Shown here: positions 1 to 5,363 of the stretch, one piece after another
Position numbering within the stretch: the first letter of the stretch is position 1
Layout of the letters: every line of letters starts with the position of its first letter
DNA from: an uncultured Clostridia bacterium
GTDB lineage: Bacteria; Bacillota; Clostridia; Christensenellales; Aristaeellaceae
Assembly (NCBI GenBank): GCA_934630975.1
Contig: CAKTXH010000060.1
Span: 1 to 14,196, forward strand
Reading direction: 5' to 3'
Length of the DNA: 14,196 nucleotides
Translations under genes and position numbers: made by a program
The notes under the pieces: model-generated
Databases searched by the model: none
Told to the model about the DNA's origin: nothing
Seen by the model: only the letters and a program-made list of their open reading frames with translations

Positions 1-135
1 CACTCCAACCGCAAGAGCAACCGCGTTTGGCTGCCGAACACCCAGCGCGTTCGCGTGACCGTTGGCGGCACTGTTCGCCACATGAACGTGTGCACCCGTT
101 GCCTGCGCAGCGGCAAAGTGGAGCGCGCGCTGTAA
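1..135 (+). CDS. rpmB: 50S ribosomal protein L28, C-terminal part (5' end outside window)
   Basis: Frame 1 is open from the first base and ends at TAA 133-135, giving 44 residues. The segment reads HSNRKSNRVWLPNTQRVRV, then GGTVRHMNVCTRCLRSGKVERAL. This is the typical C-terminal half of bacterial L28, a structural protein of the large ribosomal subunit. The HSNRK...W.PN.Q motif and the basic C-terminus are family hallmarks. Two cysteines (CTRC) resemble half of the zinc knuckle seen in C+ forms of small ribosomal proteins; whether the other half exists cannot be seen. The gene converges on spoVM, the arrangement I recall from Bacillus subtilis. A strong terminator follows 38 bases later. Identification is confident; only the truncation limits it. 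Confidence 0.93.
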   Translation, partial: HSNRKSNRVWLPNTQRVRVTVGGTVRHMNVCTRCLRSGKVERAL

Positions 136-173
136 TTGTCCCCGCGCATCCCGTACTGTTAAAGCGCAAATTG

Positions 174-202
174 CGCCCCATCAAGCGATGGGGCGTTTTT
201 TT
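174..202 (+). terminator. Intrinsic terminator after rpmB
   Basis: A perfect 9-bp stem CGCCCCATC (174-182) / GATGGGGCG (187-195) with loop AAGC is followed by seven T (196-202). It lies just after the rpmB stop. The minus-strand spoVM stop is only a few bases to the right, so the same hairpin also separates the convergent spoVM transcript. On that strand no good U-tract follows the stem. Confidence 0.9.
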
Positions 203-206
203 ATGT

Positions 207-290
207 TTATTCCTTCTTCTGCCCTGTCATCCATCGCAGCAGCGCCCGCAGAAATCTCGGCGGCTTGATGCAGACCATTTTGACGCTCAT
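207..290 (-). CDS. spoVM: Stage V sporulation protein M (SpoVM), 27 aa
   Basis: A 27-codon ORF with ATG at 290 and TAA at 207-209, preceded by GGGAGGAAGAGC, a good ribosome binding site. The peptide has the core IKPPRFLRALLRWMTG and ends KKE. From memory it aligns without gaps, until one residue near the end, to the 26-aa SpoVM of B. subtilis. Shared residues include K4, I8, K9, P11, F13, L14, R19, M21 and G23, and it keeps the basic C-terminus. SpoVM is a short amphipathic helix that binds the convex forespore membrane and anchors SpoIVA for coat and cortex assembly. Proline 11 corresponds to the proline that shapes the B. subtilis helix. The two glycines after FL are replaced by R and A. 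Position next to convergent rpmB and downstream of spoVAC supports the call. The gene is far below usual length cutoffs and easily missed. Confidence 0.82.
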   Translation of the reverse strand: MSVKMVCIKPPRFLRALLRWMTGQKKE

Positions 291-303
291 GCTCTTCCTC
301 CCT

Positions 304-453
304 CTAGCGCAGCAGCAGCAGCCCCGCCGCCGCCAGCGCCACGCCCAGCGCAATCAGAAAAAACTCCATCGGCAGGCACAGAAACACAATCAGCACCCCC
401 GAAAGCACAAGGAGGACGCCCACGCCCTGCCTGACCCTGCCGCACACGCGCAT
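304..453 (-). CDS. Small two-helix membrane protein, 49 aa, in sporulation cluster
   Basis: ATG at 451-453 is preceded by GCAGGAGGGGG, so AGGAGG lies very close (3-4 bases) to the start; TAG is at 304-306. The peptide begins MRVCGRVRQGVGVLLVLSG. It then has two hydrophobic stretches, about residues 11-27 and 30-47, separated by PMEFF. It ends LLLLR. This fits a hairpin of two membrane helices with a basic N-terminus. It lies between spoVAC (gap 56 bases) and spoVM (gap 13 bases) on the same strand, so it is probably co-transcribed and expressed in sporulation. I do not recognise the family. Very similar Leu/Ala/Gly-rich small proteins are common, so the composition alone proves nothing; the ribosome binding site and packing are the main support. 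Confidence 0.55.
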   Translation of the reverse strand: MRVCGRVRQGVGVLLVLSGVLIVFLCLPMEFFLIALGVALAAAGLLLLR

Positions 454-509
454 CCCCCTCCTGCCCTTATCCTATGCGGCGCGCCCGGCGAAATGACCAT
501 TCTTTCGTT

Positions 510-962
510 TTATCGGCCCACGCCCATCGCCAGCGCGATCAGCCCGACGATCACCGAGCCGCCGATGCCGTAAACCAGCACAGGCCCGGCCAGCGTGAAC
601 ATCTTCGCGCCCACGCCCATCACCAGCCCTTCGCGGCGGTATTCCATCGCGGGGGAAACCACGCTGTTGGCAAAGCCGGTGATCGGCACGATGCTGCCCG
701 CGCCCGCGTATTTGCCGATTTTGTCGTATACGCCCAGCCCCGTCAGCAGCGAGGAAAGGAAAATCAGGCAGATGCTCGTCGCGGTCGAGGCGCTCTGCGT
801 CCCCCATTTCAGCCCGTATGAAAAGACGTCGTTGATGAGCTGCCCCAATACGCAGATCACCCCGCCGACCCAATACGCGCGGAAAATGCCCTTCGCCATG
901 TCGCTCTTGGGCGAAAGCCGCTCCACCAGCTTTTGATATGCCTGCGCGCGCTTACTCTGCAC
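510..962 (-). CDS. spoVAC: Stage V sporulation protein AC (SpoVAC)
   Basis: SpoVAC is a forespore inner-membrane protein of the SpoVA complex, which moves Ca-dipicolinate; B. subtilis SpoVAC acts as a mechanosensitive channel. I choose the GTG at 960-962, giving 150 aa, the usual family length. GAGGTG lies 6 bases upstream. An ATG at 1058 would add about 30 arginine-rich residues unlike the family, and those bases encode the upstream ORF. Family signatures are VGGVICVLGQ, LTGLGVYDKIGKYAGAGS, IVPITGFANSVVSPAMEY and MGVGAKMFTLAGPVLVYG, with about four to five hydrophobic segments. The start overlaps the preceding 47-aa ORF by 11 bases, suggesting coupling. The usual neighbours spoVAD and spoVAE are absent here. 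The nearest visible promoter is sigma-G-like (1125-1153), which fits late forespore expression. Confidence 0.92.
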   Translation of the reverse strand: MQSKRAQAYQKLVERLSPKSDMAKGIFRAYWVGGVICVLGQLINDVFSYGLKWGTQSASTATSICLIFLSSLLTGLGVYDKIGKYAGAGSIVPITGFANSVVSPAMEYRREGLVMGVGAKMFTLAGPVLVYGIGGSVIVGLIALAMGVGR

Positions 963-1095
963 CCTGCTCACCTCGCTCGTGCCGAATGTGCAGCCCGTCC
1001 GGCGGTCTGCGGACGCGGCTCTCCCGCGAGCCGGGGCGTGCCACCGCCTCCAGCGCATAGGGAATCAGGTTGTGCCTGTTTTCGCTTTTTTCCAT
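952..1095 (-). CDS. Small hypothetical protein (47 aa) upstream of spoVAC
   Basis: ATG at 1093-1095 with GGAGGT 7 bases upstream; TAA at 952-954. A second in-frame ATG at 1099-1101 is too close to the GGAGGT to be the likely start. The peptide begins MEKSENRHNLIPYALEAVAR and continues with an arginine-rich, soluble, probably disordered tail (RESRVRRPP, IRHERGEQGAE). I see no membrane segment and do not recognise a family. It is the first ORF of the spore cluster, and its 3' end overlaps the spoVAC start by 11 bases. That makes a translated leader or a coupling function possible. The strong ribosome binding site supports translation; the skewed composition of the C-terminal half counsels caution. 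Confidence 0.5.
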   Translation of the reverse strand: MEKSENRHNLIPYALEAVARPGSRESRVRRPPDGLHIRHERGEQGAE

Positions 1096-1124
1096 ATTCA
1101 TACCTCCGTTTCTCCTTTTGAACC

Positions 1125-1153
1125 TATTTTGAGCAAAAACGGCGCGCTTATTC
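1125..1153 (-). promoter_or_regulatory. Candidate sigma-G-type promoter for the spoVAC-spoVM cluster
   Basis: On the minus strand GAATA (1149-1153) and CAAAATA (1125-1131) are separated by 17 bases. From memory the forespore sigma-G consensus is GHATR - 17/18 - CATnHTA, so the -35 matches fully and the -10 has one mismatch. The predicted start point lies a few bases before the GGAGG of the 47-aa ORF. The B. subtilis spoVA operon is sigma-G dependent, which fits. No sigma-A promoter was found here on this strand. Confidence 0.42.
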
Positions 1154-1203
1154 GGCCGCGGCCAGACGAGAAACGAGGACATAAAAAAAATTGTAAAAGT
1201 ACC

Positions 1204-1232
1204 TTGCTTTTTTCAGAATGACGTGCTATAAT
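1204..1232 (+). promoter_or_regulatory. Sigma-A promoter of rpsT (extended -10)
   Basis: TTGCTT (1204-1209), a 17-base spacer, and TATAAT (1227-1232) preceded by TGC, which makes an extended -10. It lies about 45 bases upstream of the rpsT start. The match is near-consensus, as expected for a ribosomal protein gene. Confidence 0.85.
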
Positions 1233-1275
1233 AATTTCTGCTGATTATTGAATACACCTGAGGAGGTGAATTCCT

Positions 1276-1533
1276 TTGCCGAACATTAAGTCTGCTATCA
1301 AGCGCGTCAGCGTGATTGAGCACAAGACCCTCCGCAACAAGATGGTCAAGTCTGCTACCAAGACCGCGATCAAGAAGTTTGACGCCGCCACGGCCACCAA
1401 GACCGCGACCGCTGAAATGCTGAGCTCCGCCTCTTCTGCTGTCGATAAGGCCGCTGCTAAGGGCGTTATCTCTAAGAATGCTGCGAACCGTGAAAAGGCG
1501 CGCATGGCCCGCGAGCTGGCCAAGGCCGAGTAA
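1276..1533 (+). CDS. rpsT: 30S ribosomal protein S20
   Basis: 85 residues beginning MPNIKSAIKRV and ending ARMARELAKAE. This all-helical, lysine/alanine-rich protein binds the 5' domain and helix 44 of 16S rRNA. The start is TTG at 1276-1278, with AGGAGGTG at 1261-1268. A UUG start is also known for E. coli rpsT, where it contributes to autogenous control, so the same could apply here (inference). Length matches the family. Codon use (TCT, GCT, AAG) differs from the GC-rich neighbours and is what one expects of a highly expressed gene, not of transfer. The gene is monocistronic between its own promoter and terminator. Confidence 0.96.
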   Translation: MPNIKSAIKRVSVIEHKTLRNKMVKSATKTAIKKFDAATATKTATAEMLSSASSAVDKAAAKGVISKNAANREKARMARELAKAE

Positions 1534-1553
1534 GTTTTATCTCAGTCTTTCTT

Positions 1554-1577
1554 CCCTCCCATTCGGGAGGGTTTTTT
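1554..1577 (+). terminator. Intrinsic terminator after rpsT
   Basis: Perfect 7-bp stem CCCTCCC (1554-1560) / GGGAGGG (1565-1571), loop ATTC, followed by six T (1572-1577). It lies 20 bases after the rpsT stop. Confidence 0.92.
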
Positions 1578-1592
1578 GTTGCCCTTTTTTGA

Positions 1593-1764
1593 AAAAAGCT
1601 GTCAAGCTTAAATCGGATATTTCAAGGAACAATAGCATAAGCATTTCTGAATATGGGGCTTTGCCCCATCGCCCCACCAAAGGGCTTTCCGATCGCCCTT
1701 TGGAAACCTTCGGGCAAAAATACTTATTTTTGAAATATCAGATTTATCGGCTTAACAGCTTCTT
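1593..1764. repeat. Large imperfect inverted-repeat intergenic element
   Basis: The left arm (about 1593-1625, containing AAGCTGTCAAGC and AAATCGGATATTTCAA) is an imperfect reverse complement of the right arm (about 1730-1764, containing TTGAAATATCAGATTT and GGCTTAACAGCTT). The inner 16 bases of each arm differ at one position. The enclosed loop carries two further hairpins. They are ATGGGGC/GCCCCAT (1653-1659/1663-1669) and CCAAAGGGC/GCCCTTTGG (1677-1685/1695-1703). No ORF worth calling lies inside. The layout resembles a non-autonomous palindromic element (MITE- or BIME-like) or a structured RNA. Its copy number cannot be judged from one window. Confidence 0.6.
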
Positions 1765-1773
1765 AATTCTTTC

Positions 1774-1848
1774 TCTGATTGCGAAGCAATCAGAATCCGG
1801 GAGGTGAAGGAACCTCAGGTTCCTTCCGGGGTTTGGGGCAGAGCCCCA
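1774..1848. repeat. Cluster of three short perfect palindromes
   Basis: Three hairpins stand in a row. They are TCTGATTGC/GCAATCAGA (1774-1782/1786-1794, loop GAA), GAAGGAACC/GGTTCCTTC (1806-1814/1818-1826, loop TCA), and TGGGGC/GCCCCA (1834-1839/1843-1848, loop AGA). A T-rich stretch follows the last one on the plus strand (1852-1863). They sit between the rpsT terminator side and the 3' end of the LytTR gene, and may end its minus-strand transcript as factor-dependent or stabilising 3' structures. No canonical terminator with a U-tract is present on that strand. Similar palindromes are common between genes of gut Clostridia (recollection). Confidence 0.6.
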
Positions 1849-1862
1849 TCGTCTTTTTCTTT

Positions 1863-2645
1863 TTACGAGAACATTTTTTCCAGCTCTTCGTATTTTTCGT
1901 GCGTGATCAACGCGTCCTGCGTCGTGCCGACCAGATGCACCACATACGTCCAGCGGCCGTAAGGCGTGATGTTGTCAATCACATTCAGGTTGATGATGTA
2001 GGATTTGTGGCAGCGGAAGAAAATCTTCGGGTCGAGCCGCGCTTCCACGTCGCCCAGCGCCTCACTGGTTTCAAAGCGCCGCCCCTCCGTGGCATACAGC
2101 ACGGTCGAGCGGTTTTCGCGCTGCACCAGCAGAATATCCGACTGGTTGATGAAGTTCACGCCCTCCTTGTGGTGCAGCATGATGCGCCCGCTGCTCGCGC
2201 CCTTGGCCGGAATCGCCTTGAGGTGCTCCTCCAGCTTTTCGGCCTGCTCGCTCTGCGGCTGCGCGCGCCCGCCGATCACCTGACGGATGCGCTCGAGCGT
2301 CTTCATCACGCGCTCCACCTTGAACGGCTTGACCATGTAGTCAAACGCGTAAACCTCGAACGCCTGCGCCATATAGTCGTCGTGCGCCGTGGCAAAGACG
2401 AGAATCGTGCGCGGGTCGGTATCCTGAATGGCTTTCGCGCACTCCAGCCCCGTCATGCCCGGCATTTCCACATCCAGAAAGCAGACCTGCGGCTTATACT
2501 GCTCCACCAGCTTGAGCAGATCCGGCCCGTTGTCCGCCTCGCCGCAGAGCGTGAAACCGCCCGCCTTTTCGATCATCTTGCGCATGATCATGCGCATGCC
2601 CGGTTCGTCGTCCGCAATGACGACGCGAATCTCCTCGTTGCTCAC
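1863..2645 (-). CDS. LytTR-family response regulator
   Basis: 260 aa. The N-terminal receiver domain (about 1-120) shows the acidic pair D12-D13, the phosphoacceptor D58 in CFLDVEMPG, T86 in FATAHDD and the conserved K106 in YMVKPF. A linker rich in E, Q and K (about 125-148) follows. A C-terminal LytTR DNA-binding domain (about 150-258) carries the motif FFRCHKSYIINL (209-220). Such regulators (LytR/AgrA/NatR type) usually answer to a membrane sensor kinase and bind direct repeats upstream of their targets. No kinase gene is present here. The ATG at 2643-2645 overlaps the stop of the upstream membrane-protein gene in an ATGA, which indicates translational coupling. It is the last gene of the nfeD-floA operon. 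The targets are not visible. Confidence 0.92.
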   Translation of the reverse strand: MSNEEIRVVIADDEPGMRMIMRKMIEKAGGFTLCGEADNGPDLLKLVEQYKPQVCFLDVEMPGMTGLECAKAIQDTDPRTILVFATAHDDYMAQAFEVYAFDYMVKPFKVERVMKTLERIRQVIGGRAQPQSEQAEKLEEHLKAIPAKGASSGRIMLHHKEGVNFINQSDILLVQRENRSTVLYATEGRRFETSEALGDVEARLDPKIFFRCHKSYIINLNVIDNITPYGRWTYVVHLVGTTQDALITHEKYEELEKMFS

Positions 2646-3127
2646 GCTCTTCTTCCCCGCTTCATCCTTCTGAGCGCCGCGCGTTCGCTTGGCCGCGTCA
2701 GCACTTCGCTCATGATCACGCCGCGCAGCACATCGCGCTCAAACGCCGCGCGCCGCGTGTCCGTTTCCATTGGCTCGTCTTCGTCGTCAAGCGAAGGCCG
2801 TTTCGGCGCAGCGCCGGCGTGGCAGGGGTCTTCGCCCTCGCCCGCCTGCTCCATCGCCTGTTCATCTGCCTGATGCAGATGGATGCGCGGCTCGTCTTCG
2901 CTGTCGCATGGATCGTCGAAGCCGCTTTCGTCCTCGCCTTCCATGAACACGCGCGCGCTTTCCTCCGCCGTTTTCTCAGGCTGATTGATCGGTTCAGCCT
3001 TTTTCGGCTCAAATTCCCGGTAAACCGACCCTTTGGCGCTGCTTTTTTTCTTCTTTTTTCTGCCTGCGACGACCTGCACCATCACGAAGAGCGCGGCAAC
3101 GAGCAGATACCGCAGCATTTCACCCAT
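2642..3127 (-). CDS. Single-pass membrane protein with acidic linker, downstream of floA
   Basis: 161 aa. One hydrophobic N-terminal segment (about 5-21, LRYLLVAALFVMVQVVAG) is followed at once by RKKKKKSS, a strong stop-transfer signal. The bulk should therefore lie in the cytoplasm. Residues about 45-120 are highly acidic and low-complexity (EGEDESGFDDPCDSEDEP) and probably disordered. The C-terminus has a more ordered, basic part with LRGVIMSEVLTRPSERAAL. It resembles an LxxGIIxSEILGxPR-type motif that I recall from small clostridial membrane proteins. The start ATG (3125-3127) follows GGGAGAG by about 9 bases; a second ATG three codons later is possible. It lies 24 bases after floA and is coupled to the response regulator. 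Function unknown; a membrane adaptor is only a guess. Confidence 0.75.
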   Translation of the reverse strand: MGEMLRYLLVAALFVMVQVVAGRKKKKKSSAKGSVYREFEPKKAEPINQPEKTAEESARVFMEGEDESGFDDPCDSEDEPRIHLHQADEQAMEQAGEGEDPCHAGAAPKRPSLDDEDEPMETDTRRAAFERDVLRGVIMSEVLTRPSERAALRRMKRGRRA

Positions 3128-3151
3128 GTTTCGCGTCTCTCCCTTCGATGA

Positions 3152-4135
3152 TTACTTCTTGCGCGGCGCGTTCGTGCCCTCGCCCATGGAGGCAATCGAA
3201 TCGCGCATGGCCGTGTCGGCGATGGTGTTCTTCATCTCGTAATAATCCATCACGCCCAGCTTGCCCTCGCGCAGTGCGGCCGCCATCGCGCGCGGCACTT
3301 CCGCTTCGGCCTCGATGACCTTCGCGCGCTGTTCCTGCGCGGCGGCCTTCATTTCCTGCTCGCGGGCGACGGCCATCGCGCGGCGCTCCTCGGCCTTGGC
3401 CTGCGCAATACGGCGGTCGGCCTCGGCCTGATCCATTTGCAGCTGTGCGCCGATGTTGCGGCCCACGTCCACATCCGCGATATCAATGGAGAGAATCTCG
3501 AACGCCGTGCCCGCGTCAAGGCCCTTGCTGAGCACGGTGCGGCTGATCAGATCTGGGTTTTCCAGAACGGCCTTGTGCGTCTCCGCAGAGCCGACGGTCG
3601 TGACGATGCCCTCGCCGACACGCGCGACGATCGTTTCCTCGCCCGCGCCGCCAACCAGGCGCTCGATGTTCGCGCGCACGGTCACGCGCGCCTTGGCGCG
3701 CAGCTCGATGCCGTCCTTCGCGATGGCGGCGACGACCGGCGTTTCAATGACCTTCGGGTTAACGCTCATCTGCACGGCCTGCAAGACGTCGCGGCCCGCC
3801 AGGTCGATGGCGCAGGCTTCCGGGAAATCGAGCTTGATGTTCGCGCCGCGCGCGGTAATCAGCGCGGTGATCACGCGGTCGAGGTTGCCGCCCGCGAGGA
3901 AATGCGCTTCCATCTTGCTGATCTGCATGTTCAGGCCGGCCTTTTCCGCCTTAATCAGCGGCCCGACGATCTTTGCCGGGGGAACGCGGCGAATCCGCAT
4001 GCCCATCAGCGTGAAAATCGAAACATGCACGCCGGAAGCCAGCGCGGAAATCCACAGATTCAGCGGGATAAACCGCAGGAAAACCAGCACCGCCAGAATG
4101 ATGGCCACAATCAAAATAATGCTCTCCGCAACCAT
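3152..4135 (-). CDS. floA: Flotillin-like protein FloA
   Basis: 327 aa, close to the 331 aa of B. subtilis FloA (YqfA). FloA is a membrane-anchored SPFH-domain scaffold of functional membrane microdomains, affecting fluidity, secretion and signalling complexes. The N-terminus (about 4-24) is hydrophobic, and a second hydrophobic stretch (about 26-45) forms the membrane-embedded hairpin. The SPFH domain follows (about 50-225, including IKLDFPEACAIDLAGRDVLQ and IDIADVDVGRNIGAQL). Next is an Ala/Glu/Arg-rich coiled coil (about 230-285), then the family signature EVPRAMAAALREGKLG with MDYYEMKN. The ATG is preceded by GGGAGGAAAAGAGA. It is the second gene after nfeD (gap 45 bases), the pairing found across Firmicutes. 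No key part is missing. Confidence 0.96.
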   Translation of the reverse strand: MVAESIILIVAIILAVLVFLRFIPLNLWISALASGVHVSIFTLMGMRIRRVPPAKIVGPLIKAEKAGLNMQISKMEAHFLAGGNLDRVITALITARGANIKLDFPEACAIDLAGRDVLQAVQMSVNPKVIETPVVAAIAKDGIELRAKARVTVRANIERLVGGAGEETIVARVGEGIVTTVGSAETHKAVLENPDLISRTVLSKGLDAGTAFEILSIDIADVDVGRNIGAQLQMDQAEADRRIAQAKAEERRAMAVAREQEMKAAAQEQRAKVIEAEAEVPRAMAAALREGKLGVMDYYEMKNTIADTAMRDSIASMGEGTNAPRKK

Positions 4136-4180
4136 TCTCTTTTCCTCCCATTTCTCTCGATGTTCTCTTTGACGTTTGTT

Positions 4181-4669
4181 TTATGCCTTGATCGCCTTGA
4201 CGACGATTTTACCGCCCTCAACGCGCGCAATGCGAATCGGCACATCGTTTTCGATGAATTCGCCCTCGGTCACGACGTTCAGCCGAACGCCGTCAAAATC
4301 GCCGATGCCGGACGGCCTGAGGACGCTCAGCGTCTTTCCCTCGCGGCCGACGAGCACCTGCATATCCTGCTGCTCGCCCAGTTCATCCTTCTGATGCAGA
4401 AACAGCTTGGATTTGCCCACGTCGCCCTTCGCCGCCGAGCGCAGCAGCCAGGAAATCAGCGCCGCCAGCACCGCAATGATCACCAGCAGCATCGCCACCG
4501 CCGTCAGCGTGCCAAAGTGCATTGCCGCCATGATCGTACCCACGCCGACCAGCGCAATACCCGCAATGCCCGGCAGGCCGAACCCCGGCAAAAAGACCTC
4601 CACCACAATCAGCGCCATACCCAGCAGCACACACAGCGCCATCGGCAGGTTTTCCAGAATCATTTCCAT
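4181..4669 (-). CDS. NfeD-like membrane protein (short form)
   Basis: 162 aa. Three to four hydrophobic segments fill residues about 7-76. They include VVEVFLPGFGLPGIAGIALV, whose EVFLPGFG..G motif is typical of NfeD proteins. A soluble C-terminal OB-fold-like domain (about 95-160) contains GKTLSVLRPSGIGDFDG and ends EGGKIVVKAIKA. NfeD proteins pair with flotillins or stomatins and probably help assemble or regulate them. This is the short form lacking the ClpP-like serine protease domain of long NfeD. The start ATG (4667-4669) has AAGGGTG about 6 bases upstream. It is the first gene of the nfeD-floA-membrane protein-LytTR unit; candidate promoters lie upstream at 4696-4744. Confidence 0.9.
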   Translation of the reverse strand: MEMILENLPMALCVLLGMALIVVEVFLPGFGLPGIAGIALVGVGTIMAAMHFGTLTAVAMLLVIIAVLAALISWLLRSAAKGDVGKSKLFLHQKDELGEQQDMQVLVGREGKTLSVLRPSGIGDFDGVRLNVVTEGEFIENDVPIRIARVEGGKIVVKAIKA

Positions 4670-4695
4670 CGTTTTTCACCCTTCCTTTTGCCTCG

Positions 4696-4744
4696 AGCAT
4701 ACCACAGACGCAGTCGGAAAGGAAGCCCTTTTGCTTCAATTATA
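4696..4744 (-). promoter_or_regulatory. Candidate promoters for the nfeD-floA operon
   Basis: Two possibilities exist on the minus strand. One is TTCCTT (4719-4724), 17 bases, then TATGCT (4696-4701) preceded by TGG, an extended -10. The other is a perfect TATAAT (4739-4744) without a convincing -35. The gap of 109 bases after the UDG gene is large for this compact strand and supports a separate promoter. Which is used cannot be decided from sequence alone. Confidence 0.4.
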
Positions 4745-4778
4745 CATTTCGGCGCTCTAAAGCTCACCATCCGCCCGG

Positions 4779-5363
4779 TCAGAAAGCGTTTTTGCGCAGC
4801 ATTTCAGCCAGCGCGCGCACATCCTGCTCGTACACCGGGGCAAGCGCGCGGTTATAAATCAGGCTCGCCGGGTGATACAGCGGAAAGAGCGGCCTGCCGG
4901 TTTCGCCCGCCGCCATCAGGCGCCCGTGCGCTTCGCCGACGGTGATTTTGCTGTTGGTCACGGCCTGCAAGGGCACGTTGCCCAGCGTCGCAATCACGCC
5001 GGGATTGACGCGCGCGATTTCCGCCATCAGCCACGGACGGAACAGCGCGATTTCCTCCTTCGTCGGCGGGCGGTTGCTCAGCCGCCCGGTCGCGCCCGTC
5101 TTGGTCGGGCGGAATTTGACGACGTTGGAGATATAAATTTCCCCGCGCACCAGCCCGACCAATTCCAGAAAATGATCGAGATTCTTGCCCGCTTTGCCGA
5201 CAAACGGCCGCCCCTGCAAGCTCTCCTGCTCGCCGGGCGCTTCGCCGATGAGCATCAGCTTCGGGTTTTGCGGCCCTTCGCCGAAGACCAGCGCGTTCTC
5301 CCGCCCCGGCATCACGCCCGCAATCAGGTTCTTGAGCGCCTCCCGCTCCTTTTGATCCTCCAT
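4779..5363 (-). CDS. Uracil-DNA glycosylase family 4-like protein without iron-sulfur cysteines
   Basis: 194 aa from ATG 5361-5363, with GGAGG 7 bases upstream. The reading frame is open further upstream, but that part overlaps the preceding gene and is unlike the family. Family-4/5 UDG motifs are clear. They are LMLIGEAPGEQESLQGRPFVG (split near residues 37-56), IYISNVVKFRPT (77-87) and PLYHPASL with H164. UDGs of this family excise uracil from DNA and normally hold a [4Fe-4S] cluster through four cysteines. This protein contains no cysteine; F84 stands where the partner has C86. It must fold without the cluster or have a changed role. The start overlaps the stop of the upstream UDG gene (TGATG), so both are made together. 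Membership is confident; enzymatic activity is uncertain. Confidence 0.85.
   Translation of the reverse strand: MEDQKEREALKNLIAGVMPGRENALVFGEGPQNPKLMLIGEAPGEQESLQGRPFVGKAGKNLDHFLELVGLVRGEIYISNVVKFRPTKTGATGRLSNRPPTKEEIALFRPWLMAEIARVNPGVIATLGNVPLQAVTNSKITVGEAHGRLMAAGETGRPLFPLYHPASLIYNRALAPVYEQDVRALAEMLRKNAF

Noticed and set aside
972..1058. Upstream in-frame ATG start for spoVAC
   Set aside because: It would add Arg-rich residues unlike SpoVAC, whereas the GTG at 962 has a proper ribosome binding site and gives the family length of 150 aa.
1245..1523. Minus-strand frame opposite rpsT
   Set aside because: The hydrophobic appearance comes from the complement of a Lys/Ala-rich protein; rpsT has its own promoter, ribosome binding site and terminator.
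1593..1848. CRISPR-like array suggested by repeated palindromes
   Set aside because: The palindromes differ in sequence and spacing; there are no direct repeats with equal-length spacers and no cas genes.
4722..4737. Possible terminator GAAGC/GCTTC after the cysteine-free UDG gene
   Set aside because: Only 5 bp with a weak T/C tail on the minus strand; it overlaps promoter candidates and is not strong enough to call.
3437..4945. Plus-strand open frame of 502 codons across floA and nfeD
   Set aside because: Same shadow composition, and it runs antisense through two conserved genes and their intergenic gap.
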